64,000 bases of DNA from Kurthia huakuii LAM0618. GTDB lineage: Bacteria > Bacillota > Bacilli > Bacillales_A > Planococcaceae. Below, in pieces: positions 57,039-64,000 of the stretch (its first letter is position 1; each line of letters starts with the position of its first letter). The notes under the pieces are model-generated. The model saw only the letters and a list, made by a program, of their open reading frames with translations, made no database searches and had not been told where the DNA came from. Position numbers and translations under genes: made by a program. The stretch lies in NCBI RefSeq assembly GCF_000505545.1, contig NZ_AYTB01000008.1, positions 682,001 through 746,000 on the forward strand, read 5' to 3'.

Positions 57039-58244
57039 TTATAATAAATCGTCAAAATCGCTTACAACTTCTTTCTTAGGGAAAACGTGGACTTCTCGAT
57101 TGCGCACAGCTTTTGCGATCATTTCATCAAAGTCTGTAAAGCTTTCGTAGTATTCCATTTTATCAACGCGCGGTTTTGTTTTTGGATTCGCTGGTGTAAA
57201 CACTGTACAGCAATCTTCAAATGGAATAATAGACGTTTCATAAGTGCCAATTTTTTGTGCAATATCAATGATTTCTAACTTATCGTACGTAATTAACGGG
57301 CGTAAAATTGGCGTCGTTGTCACGGCATTGATTGCAGCTAAACTGTCTAATGTTTGAGAAGCTACTTGTCCTAAATTCTCGCCTGTAACAAGCGCCTTAC
57401 ATTTCGTTTCTTCACGCACAAGGTCCGCTACTTGCATCATTAAACGACGAGTGGTTGTCATCGATACATTTTTAGGAACTGCTTGCTGAATCGTTTGTTG
57501 AATTTCCGTAAATGGGATAACATGCAAACGAATTTTACCGCTAAACTTACTAACGATTTGGCATAGTTCTTTTACTTTACCAAGCGATTGATCACTTGTG
57601 AACGGAGGGCTAAAGAAATGAATTGCTTCAACGGTTACGCCACGTTTCATCATTAAGTATGCAGCGACCGGGCTATCGATACCTCCTGATAATAATAACA
57701 ATGCTTTGCCATTTGAACCTACTGGTAAACCAGCAGAACCAGCAATGACATCAACCATCATATACGTCGCATCTTCGCGCACTTCTACGCGCAATTCAAT
57801 GTCTGGATTTTTCATTTCAACTGTCATTCCTGGCAATTCCGTTAACACATGGCTAGCAATGACACGATTTAATTCATATGTTTCTAATTCGAATTTTTTG
57901 TACGAACGTTTTACATTTACTTTGAATGACTTACCTTCATAATCTAAACCTGAAACGATTTCTTTCCCAAGTGCTTTCATTGCTTCTAAATCTGTTGCAC
58001 ATTCTGCCACCGGGCTAAATGATTGAATACCAAAAACATCGGGTAAACGTTCAATCAATGCATTCATCTCATCATCAGACGGACTGCTAATGTACATACG
58101 GTCACGTTCTAAACGAAGTTTCATGCCCTCTAAATCTTTAAATGTACTTTTTAAATTATCGCGTAGGCGATTAATAAATTGATTACGGTTACGCCCTTTC
58201 GTCGTAATTTCACCGTAACGTACTAAAATCTCATGCCATTTCAT
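57039..58244 (-). CDS. thiI: tRNA 4-thiouridine synthase ThiI
   Basis: The enzyme inserts sulfur at U8 of tRNA using a persulfide from its partner desulfurase. The NFLD-THUMP region (about 1-165) is followed by the PP-loop ATPase (LLLLSGGIDSPVAAYLMMKRG, about 182-202). The 401 residues have no C-terminal rhodanese domain, as in Bacillus. Its start overlaps the end of the cysteine desulfurase gene by 14 bases, indicating coupled expression. Confidence 0.97.
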   Translation of the reverse strand: MKWHEILVRYGEITTKGRNRNQFINRLRDNLKSTFKDLEGMKLRLERDRMYISSPSDDEMNALIERLPDVFGIQSFSPVAECATDLEAMKALGKEIVSGLDYEGKSFKVNVKRSYKKFELETYELNRVIASHVLTELPGMTVEMKNPDIELRVEVREDATYMMVDVIAGSAGLPVGSNGKALLLLSGGIDSPVAAYLMMKRGVTVEAIHFFSPPFTSDQSLGKVKELCQIVSKFSGKIRLHVIPFTEIQQTIQQAVPKNVSMTTTRRLMMQVADLVREETKCKALVTGENLGQVASQTLDSLAAINAVTTTPILRPLITYDKLEIIDIAQKIGTYETSIIPFEDCCTVFTPANPKTKPRVDKMEYYESFTDFDEMIAKAVRNREVHVFPKKEVVSDFDDLL

Positions 58245-59388
58245 GGGTTTTAATCTCTCCTCTTACTTGTTTCACAACATTTGAAAATGCCTCTTTAAAT
58301 TGTTCAATATCTCCATCTGTTACACCTTCACCAAAGCTCATACGAATGACGCCACGCGCAAATTCATCTGGAACACCGACCGCTTGTACAACATGACTAA
58401 TCTGAGTATCTTTCGAATGACAAGCGCTCGATGTTGAAACAATTACACCTTGACGTTGCATCGCATTTACAATGACTTCGCCTTTAATACCGCGAATTGA
58501 GCACGATACAATATGCGGCGCCCCGTTATTTGACGACAACACATAAACATCGTCCATGCGCTCTAAAAAGGCATGGATGTCATTGCGCCACTTTGTATAG
58601 CGCTGCACATTCACTGTGCGATGTTGCTCGGCTAAACGCGCTGCTTTTGCGATTGCGACGTCTTGTGGTACAGCTACCGTACCGCTACGCAAGCCCATTT
58701 CTTGGCCACCACCATGGATAATCGGCTCAATCGTTGTACGCTTGCGCAATGCTGCAATACCAGTACCCTTTAAACCATTAATTTTATGCCCAGAAATTGA
58801 TAAGGCATCTGGACCTAACTCATCATTAAAATGAATCGGTAATTTTCCAAAACTTTGTACAGCATCTACATGATAAAATGCACGGCTACGTTCACGGACA
58901 ATTTTTGCGATTTCTTCAATTGGCTGAATAGCACCCATTTCATTATTCACATGCATAATACTTACGATTACTGTATCTTTCATCAGCTTCTCTTTTAAGT
59001 CGTCTAAATCAATAACACCCTGTTTGTCTACATGGATGTAGTCAACATGAAATCCCTCTTTTTCTAGCGCACGAGCTGTTTCTAAAACAGATGCATGCTC
59101 GATACTTGAAACAAGTATATGTTTGCCGCGGTGTGTATTAGCACGCGCAATTCCTTTAATTAAGAAATTATTTGATTCCGAGCCACCTGATGTGAAAACA
59201 ACATGCTCGGGTTCTGTATGAATAAGTCCTGCTACTTGCTCACGAGAACGATTCAGTAAATGATTTACATCAACGCCCATTTCATGAAGTGATGCAGGAT
59301 TGGCATAATAGCGTTCATTTGCTTGTACAAATGCTTTCATAACATCAGCGTTTGGCTTTGTTGTTGCACTGTGATCAAGATAAATCAT
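58231..59388 (-). CDS. Cysteine desulfurase (NifS/NifZ type) for ThiI
   Basis: This PLP enzyme releases sulfur from cysteine as a persulfide. PLP Lys is K202 in SISGHKINGLKG, the ring-stacking His is in SSIEHASVLE, Asp is in HVDAVQSFG, and the catalytic Cys lies in the flexible loop VSTSSACHSKDT. The 385-residue length is usual for group I. Overlap with thiI identifies it as the dedicated donor (B. subtilis nifZ) rather than the Suf or IscS general enzyme. Confidence 0.94.
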   Translation of the reverse strand: MIYLDHSATTKPNADVMKAFVQANERYYANPASLHEMGVDVNHLLNRSREQVAGLIHTEPEHVVFTSGGSESNNFLIKGIARANTHRGKHILVSSIEHASVLETARALEKEGFHVDYIHVDKQGVIDLDDLKEKLMKDTVIVSIMHVNNEMGAIQPIEEIAKIVRERSRAFYHVDAVQSFGKLPIHFNDELGPDALSISGHKINGLKGTGIAALRKRTTIEPIIHGGGQEMGLRSGTVAVPQDVAIAKAARLAEQHRTVNVQRYTKWRNDIHAFLERMDDVYVLSSNNGAPHIVSCSIRGIKGEVIVNAMQRQGVIVSTSSACHSKDTQISHVVQAVGVPDEFARGVIRMSFGEGVTDGDIEQFKEAFSNVVKQVRGEIKTHEMA

Positions 59389-59483
59389 TGTGTCAATTCC
59401 TTCCTTCTAACAAAAACATATGTCTTTTGCTAAGTACATATTATATAACAAAAAATCTGCTTTAACAGGAATTTAAACTAATT

Positions 59484-59526
59484 AAAAAAAGGTGCGTCAG
59501 AAGTCCATTCTTCTCGCACACCTTTT
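59484..59526 (-). terminator. Intrinsic terminator of ezrA
   Basis: AAAGGTG(T)GCGAGAAG pairs with its complement at 59491-59526 with few mismatches. Seven T follow on the minus strand. Confidence 0.83.
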
Positions 59527-59531
59527 AGCAA

Positions 59532-61232
59532 TTATTTACTTAATACTTCATCAACTAACGCTTCCATTTTTTTCAGCGCGCCTGGTTCTGCTTTTTCGAC
59601 TGCTTTTGCAATAATTTCAAGTGCTTTTGCATAACGCATATTGTTAAAAGCATCTTCTGCTTCCACTAAGCTATCATTCATGCCTGGTTTTGTTGTACGG
59701 TAACGATTCCCATATTGAATGAGTAATTCGACTAATTTAACATCTTCAATCGTACTATCCACTTGCTTCGTTGTTTCTGTAACAGCTAACTCTGCCGTTT
59801 TCACAGCTTCAAAAACATCTGGCATATCAAGTGGCACAGCCTTCAACTTTTGATCTGCAACAAACAATTGCTCATCTGCTTCAGATAGACGAGATTCAAT
59901 GTCATCTGGAATACCAGGGATATTCGCCTTATGTAATCGACGCTCCGTATCACGCAATGCTGCTGTTAGTTTTTTCAACGTATCCGACGCATTATTTTCA
60001 TCGATACGTAAATTTTTCAAACGGTCTGAAAATGCATCTTGCTCTTCAAAAATGCGCTCTGTATCATTTGAAATTTCTTTTAATTCGCCTTCTACCATCG
60101 TATATGCTGCCTGTTGTTCTTCTAATTCATGCACGATTGTTTCATAGCGTTGTTGTACCGTTATTAACTCTTGCTTACAATTTAATGGTGTAGCAATTTC
60201 ATCATCATTTAAATGATAACCTTTTTGTACTTCTTCTGTTTCGCGAGCTGTTTCTAGTGTATACGATAAAACTTCATGCAGTCTTGTACCAACAGGTATG
60301 GCATGTTGATCCACATATTTTTTCGAATTATATTCCGCTTCTAATGCATCGAAATAATGTTCAATATCTTCACGAATTTCTTGCACACGAAGCTCTGCCG
60401 TACCAATATCTAACTCTGCGATTCTATCTTTTAATTCCATTAATTCCATCTCAGTTTCTCGAATCCATTCAAGAATCTCTAAATGATTAAGGAAAAATCC
60501 CGTTTCTTCCATTTCATTATGACCGAGACGCAATTCTTGTAAATCTGCAGGAATTTGTTTTTGAAGTTCTCTTAGTAACCCTGGGATTGTTGAAATCAAC
60601 TTAAAGATTTCTTGCCCTTCGCGATTCAAATGCTCAACAATGTCACGTGCTTTTAAATAATCTCCCGCTTCAGTTAATTGATGATAATCTTCAAATTGTG
60701 GATTAAATAATTCTAGACGTTCTTCTAACGGACGTGCTGCTGGTCCAAATGAATATTGATGTGCTAACAATGTTTTTCGTGATGTTTTGTATTGCTCTTG
60801 TAGTTGTTCAATTTCAATACTGCTCTGTTTTTCGCTGTTTAATAAATGATCTAATTCTTCTAAAATTTGATCGATTATTTTGTCTGTTTCATGGATACTT
60901 GATTCAATTTCTTGCTCAGCAATCGTTGCTTTACCAAATTGGAAGCGATCGATATTTCCACGTAACCCATGTAATAAGTCGTCGATTTTAGGGAACTCTT
61001 GATCATTTAGATTTTCCCACTTGTTTTTCCAGCTCTCAAACATTTCTTCTGTTTGGCCATTCATATTCAAGCCTTTAACTTTTGCCAGCTCATCTTGCAC
61101 TGGTTTTTTTTGTAACTCATCTTTGAGTGCTTGCAGTCGGCGCATCTCTGTCAGATGCTTGTTACGAAAAACAAAGATGACTGCTATAATTACGATTAGT
61201 ACGATGATGATTGGAATAATATATTTGATCAT
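59532..61232 (-). CDS. ezrA: Septation ring formation regulator EzrA
   Basis: This membrane-anchored protein prevents extra FtsZ rings and takes part in division and elongation. A single N-terminal span (about 3-23) leaves a long cytoplasmic alpha-helical region of spectrin-like repeats (about 30-510). The QNR patch required for midcell location is visible as IQYGNRYRTTKP (about 506-517). The 566 residues match B. subtilis EzrA (562). It is monocistronic. Confidence 0.96.
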   Translation of the reverse strand: MIKYIIPIIIVLIVIIAVIFVFRNKHLTEMRRLQALKDELQKKPVQDELAKVKGLNMNGQTEEMFESWKNKWENLNDQEFPKIDDLLHGLRGNIDRFQFGKATIAEQEIESSIHETDKIIDQILEELDHLLNSEKQSSIEIEQLQEQYKTSRKTLLAHQYSFGPAARPLEERLELFNPQFEDYHQLTEAGDYLKARDIVEHLNREGQEIFKLISTIPGLLRELQKQIPADLQELRLGHNEMEETGFFLNHLEILEWIRETEMELMELKDRIAELDIGTAELRVQEIREDIEHYFDALEAEYNSKKYVDQHAIPVGTRLHEVLSYTLETARETEEVQKGYHLNDDEIATPLNCKQELITVQQRYETIVHELEEQQAAYTMVEGELKEISNDTERIFEEQDAFSDRLKNLRIDENNASDTLKKLTAALRDTERRLHKANIPGIPDDIESRLSEADEQLFVADQKLKAVPLDMPDVFEAVKTAELAVTETTKQVDSTIEDVKLVELLIQYGNRYRTTKPGMNDSLVEAEDAFNNMRYAKALEIIAKAVEKAEPGALKKMEALVDEVLSK

Positions 61233-61368
61233 CGTAAGTCCCCCTTGTCCTTGTACTATTTACTTTTCTTACTTTCATATTATGTTTAATAGTACCATGT
61301 TTTTATTACTTTTGTTTATCGATTTCTATACATTTTCATCATTTTTCCACTAAATTGGAGGGAATTCT

Positions 61369-62160
61369 ATGAAACGAGATGGCCACATCCACTCACCGTA
61401 CTGCCCACATGGCACAACGGACACATTAATTAGTTATATCGAAAAAGCAATCCACGAAGGATTCGATGATATTACGTTTACAGAACACGCACCTATTCCT
61501 GCGGGATTTGAAGATCCTACACCTGATCAAGATAGTTTTATGACAATAGAAGCTTTTCATCAATACGTTTCCGAAATTCAAAAGCTTCAAACAGTGTATG
61601 CGCATAAAATTCAAATCCGCTTAGGTGTAGAGCTAGATTACATAGTAGGTTTTGAACAACAAACAAGCGATTTCTTAAATGAATTTGGTCATTTGTTTGA
61701 TGATGCGATTTTATCTGTTCATTTTTTAAATTATGCCGGGCGCTATACATGTATCGACTTTTCTGATGAAGTCTTTCAAGCATTTGCTGCTGAAGTAGGT
61801 TCTGTTGAAGAAGTTTATACTTTGTATTACGATACCGTTATTAAATCCATTAAAGCCGATTTAGGTCCCTTTAAGCCAAATCGCATTGGCCATCCTACAC
61901 TTGTGCATAAATTTCAATTAGCACACGGGCAATCAATTGATGATGATGCACAAATTCGCCATGTTTTGAACATCATGCAAGAGTATGGCTATGAATTAGA
62001 TGTTAACAGCGCAGGTCTTTCGAAAAAATATTGTCAAGAATCTTATCCCGCTGCCCCATACATTGCTTATGCAAAAGAACTTGGTTTACCGCTTGTCTTC
62101 GGGTCTGATGCGCACCAAGTTTGCGATTTACACAATTATTATACTGACATCATGGACTAA
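61369..62160 (+). CDS. hisJ: Histidinol-phosphatase, PHP family
   Basis: The enzyme hydrolyses histidinol phosphate in histidine synthesis. The PHP metal motifs are DGHIHSPYCPHGT, FTEHAPIP, GVELDYI, RIGHPTLVHKF and FGSDAHQ, all intact. The 263-residue length fits B. subtilis HisJ (268). It starts at ATG with TTGGAGGG. No other his genes are adjacent, as in B. subtilis. It is divergent from ezrA and 14 bases before the fRMsr gene. Confidence 0.92.
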   Translation: MKRDGHIHSPYCPHGTTDTLISYIEKAIHEGFDDITFTEHAPIPAGFEDPTPDQDSFMTIEAFHQYVSEIQKLQTVYAHKIQIRLGVELDYIVGFEQQTSDFLNEFGHLFDDAILSVHFLNYAGRYTCIDFSDEVFQAFAAEVGSVEEVYTLYYDTVIKSIKADLGPFKPNRIGHPTLVHKFQLAHGQSIDDDAQIRHVLNIMQEYGYELDVNSAGLSKKYCQESYPAAPYIAYAKELGLPLVFGSDAHQVCDLHNYYTDIMD

Positions 62161-62174
62161 CAGGAGGAATCACT

Positions 62175-62654
62175 ATGTTTGAAAAAATGACATTTGCTGG
62201 CGATTTGCCGGCTCAATACACCTTACTATCAAAGCAGTTAGCAGCACTGCTAGATGGTGAAACAGATGACATAGCTATTTTAAGTAATGCATCGGCATTG
62301 CTTAATCAGTTTTTAGATGACGTCAATTGGTGTGGCTTCTATCTTTATAAAGAAGACGAATTATTGCTCGGTCCGTTCCAAGGTTTACCAGCTTGCGTAC
62401 ACATCGCAATCGGACGTGGCGTCTGCGGCACTGCTGCAAAGTCAATGGAAACACAGCTCGTAACAGATGTCCATTCATTCGCTGGTCATATTGCCTGTGA
62501 TGCTGCAACAAATTCTGAAATCGTTGTGCCGCTTTCTAAAGACGGTGCCTTATATGGCGTACTAGATATTGATAGCCCGACAACTGGCCGCTTTACTAAT
62601 ACCGATAAAGAAGGCATTGAACTATTTGCGCGTACGCTTGAAAAATTCTTATAA
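62175..62654 (+). CDS. Free methionine-(R)-sulfoxide reductase (GAF domain, YtsP-like)
   Basis: This GAF-fold enzyme reduces free Met-R-SO. The three family cysteines are present: C74 (LPACVHIAIG), C84 (RGVCGTAA) and C108 (HIACDAATNSE), with NWCGFYLY and the ending VLDIDSP. The 159-residue length is normal. It follows hisJ by 14 bases with AGGAGGAA, so it is probably cotranscribed. It could have been called a GAF signal protein, but the cysteine set favours the enzyme. Confidence 0.9.
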   Translation: MFEKMTFAGDLPAQYTLLSKQLAALLDGETDDIAILSNASALLNQFLDDVNWCGFYLYKEDELLLGPFQGLPACVHIAIGRGVCGTAAKSMETQLVTDVHSFAGHIACDAATNSEIVVPLSKDGALYGVLDIDSPTTGRFTNTDKEGIELFARTLEKFL

Positions 62655-62681
62655 GCGTTCTACAAGCTTTACGTTTTGTAC

Positions 62682-62711
62682 TTGACTTTATACTACCTAT
62701 TCCCGTACAAT
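62682..62711 (+). promoter_or_regulatory. rpsD promoter
   Basis: TTGACT (62682-62687) and TACAAT (62706-62711) are separated by 18 bases. Confidence 0.7.
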
Positions 62712-62717
62712 AGCATT

Positions 62718-62901
62718 TGTGTAAAATGAATGCAGCGGTTGTATGGTTTAGCTGTTCAGTTTGTTCCTCTGGCTTGCTAGATGGTGTATAAGTAATTCGT
62801 CGGCTGCATGAACGAACATACATGAAAGCAAAATGGCAGTTGTAACTAAATATAACTGATTTTTGTTTTATACCAAATAAAAATCATAGGAGGGACTATA
62901 A
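62718..62901 (+). promoter_or_regulatory. Structured S4-type leader of rpsD
   Basis: The untranslated leader of about 185 bases contains TGCAGC (62730s) pairing with GCTGCA (about 62803-62808). TGTTCAGTTTGTTC also pairs with GAACGAACA, an arrangement suited to a pseudoknot. In Bacillus S4 binds its own leader and represses translation. The fold was not computed. Confidence 0.6.
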
Positions 62902-63504
62902 ATGTCTCGTTATACAGGTCCATCTTGGAAACTATCTCGTCGTTTAGGAATTTCTTTAAGCGGTACTGGTAAAGAAATCGAAAAACGCCCATACGCTCCA
63001 GGTCAACACGGCCCTACTCAACGTAAAAAAATGTCTGAGTACGGTTTACAATTACAAGAAAAACAAAAATTACGCCACATGTACGGTATGACTGAACGTC
63101 AATTCAACAACGTATTCGTTAAAGCTGGCAAACAACAAGGTGTACACGGTGAAAACTTCATGATCTTACTTGAAACTCGCCTTGACAACTTAGTTTACCG
63201 TTTAGGTTTAGCTCGCACTCGTCGTGCAGCTCGCCAATTAGTAAACCACGGCCACGTAACAGTTGATGGTAAACGCGTTGATATTCCATCTTACAGCGTA
63301 GCACCAGGTCAAGTTATTTCTCTTCGTGAAAAATCTCTTAACCTTAGCGCTGTAACTGAAGCTATCGAAGTTAACGCATTCGTTCCTGAATACTTAACTT
63401 TCGACGCTGATAAAAAAGAAGGTACTTTCGTACGTTTACCAGAACGTTCAGAATTATCATCTGAAATCAACGAAGCATACATCGTAGAGTACTACTCTCG
63501 CTAG
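62902..63504 (+). CDS. rpsD: 30S ribosomal protein S4
   Basis: This primary 16S rRNA-binding assembly protein also autoregulates in Bacillus. The 200-residue zinc-free form begins [20 protein letters not shown], and the S4 RNA-binding module is [20 protein letters not shown]. Codon use is strongly biased, as expected. A single gene with AGGAGGG, a leader and a strong terminator matches the isolated rpsD of B. subtilis. Confidence 0.99.
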   Translation: MSRYTGPSWKLSRRLGISLSGTGKEIEKRPYAPGQHGPTQRKKMSEYGLQLQEKQKLRHMYGMTERQFNNVFVKAGKQQGVHGENFMILLETRLDNLVYRLGLARTRRAARQLVNHGHVTVDGKRVDIPSYSVAPGQVISLREKSLNLSAVTEAIEVNAFVPEYLTFDADKKEGTFVRLPERSELSSEINEAYIVEYYSR

Positions 63505-63514
63505 TAGCGTATTC

Positions 63515-63551
63515 AAAAAAGCAGATTGCCTTTTGGCAATCTGCTTTTTTT
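63515..63551. terminator. Bidirectional terminator after rpsD
   Basis: AAGCAGATTGCC / GGCAATCTGCTT is a perfect 12-bp stem with A and T tracts on both sides, between convergent genes. Confidence 0.88.
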
Positions 63552-63553
63552 CA

Positions 63554-64000
63554 TTATAATGCTGTTACACCAAGTAATATAAGAATGATTGTTACAATAA
63601 GAACAATAAAGAAAATAGCAAGAACTGCAAAAATAATCATAATAACCATCACACCGATTGAACGGCCAATTGATAATTTTTCTACTTCTGAAATGACGAT
63701 TACTTCTAAAACAATGGTTACGATACCAATGACCATTAATAATAAGCCCATGAATACGACAAAGTAATCTAAATTAAATGTTGCTACCTTCGATAAAACC
63801 ACATAAATTAAAGCAACAGGTGCAGCGATTACATACGGTAATAATGAGATATAATAACCTTTACGCATTTCTTTAAATGTTCCCGTTCCTTTGAAAAACC
63901 ACTTAGCAATAAGATGTGTAAAGAACCCTGCAATAATAGCACCTAACCAAACACTCGGAATAGCTGCAATCACCGCTATTAATACTTGCGTCCATCCAAT
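63554..64000 (-). CDS. Multi-span membrane protein, partial (possibly Yip1 family)
   Basis: The frame remains open to the right edge (WTQVLIAVIAAIPSVWLG), so the gene is cut and the GTG at 63973 is unlikely to be its start. About 148 residues are visible with four hydrophobic spans, the last pair very rich in Ile and Val (IFAVLAIFFIVLIVTIILIL). The pattern resembles Yip1-domain proteins of Bacillales, but this is a weak recognition. Function unknown. Confidence 0.6.
   Translation of the reverse strand: MGWTQVLIAVIAAIPSVWLGAIIAGFFTHLIAKWFFKGTGTFKEMRKGYYISLLPYVIAAPVALIYVVLSKVATFNLDYFVVFMGLLLMVIGIVTIVLEVIVISEVEKLSIGRSIGVMVIMIIFAVLAIFFIVLIVTIILILLGVTAL

Noticed and set aside
62596-62823. 75-codon minus-strand frame overlapping the rpsD leader
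   Set aside because: It is antisense to the fRMsr end and the rpsD promoter and leader, with no ribosome site.

Overview
The window looks like a chromosomal core segment of a low-to-moderate G+C Gram-positive bacterium of the order Bacillales. The pointers are Bacillus-type gene clusters (infC-rpmI-rplT, nrdR-dnaB-dnaI, polA-mutM-coaE, citZ/icd/mdh, accDA-pfkA-pyk, nifS-thiI, ezrA, rpsD), T-box control of pheS and thrS, a GapB-type dehydrogenase and FapR/CcpN/NsrR/Fur-like operators. Details such as NEAT proteins with a repeated C-terminal domain and a GH25 lysozyme with DUF5776-like repeats suggest the Planococcaceae/Caryophanaceae (Kurthia, Caryophanon, Lysinibacillus, Solibacillus group); that placement is inference. 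Several sporulation-linked genes that sit inside these clusters in B. subtilis (ytxC, ytaF, ytrHI, ytfJ) are missing here, which suggests an asporogenous lineage. No rRNA, tRNA, CRISPR array, prophage or intact transposon is visible.

Layout, left to right. 1-7.4 kb: pheS with its T-box (pheT starts just outside), a SpoU-type RNA methyltransferase, a HAD phosphatase and an MDR oxidoreductase. Then comes a two-gene operon for secreted NEAT (haem-binding type) proteins behind a near-perfect Fur box, and a small membrane protein. 7.4-15.2 kb: a structured gene-free spacer, argF with an ArgR operator, an M42 aminopeptidase, dut, a secreted GH25 lysozyme, the divergent hmp/nsrR nitric oxide module and a decayed IS1182-type element with both terminal repeats. 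15.2-28.7 kb: rplT-rpmI-infC with an L20-type leader, a GH73-LysM hydrolase, thrS with its T-box, dnaI-dnaB-nrdR, gapB with a CcpN-like site, and coaE-mutM-polA.

28.7-41.5 kb: phoR-phoP with a hotdog-fold protein upstream, mdh, icd, citZ, and a run fadR-like regulator/accD/accA/pfkA/pyk that links fatty acid initiation to lower glycolysis. 41.5-55.2 kb: dnaE and nrnA, a HTH-DRTGG-CBS-hotdog regulator (YtoI type), a UPF0173 hydrolase, an M24 peptidase, ald, a universal stress protein, ytxK, tpx, an RDD protein, sppA and rarD. 55.2-64 kb: an acyl-CoA ligase behind a FapR-like palindrome, nifS-thiI for tRNA thiolation, ezrA, hisJ, a free-methionine sulfoxide reductase, rpsD with a structured leader, and a multi-span membrane protein cut by the right edge.

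Most genes lie on the minus strand. The strongest leads for new biology are the Fur-controlled NEAT pair (no sortase signal, a shared tandem C-terminal domain, YxxxH in place of YxxxY in two of three NEAT modules), the structured element between phoR and polA, and the foldback spacer left of argF. Lipid-linked operators upstream of the accDA run and the acyl-CoA ligase also merit testing. No clearly new defence or mobile system was found.
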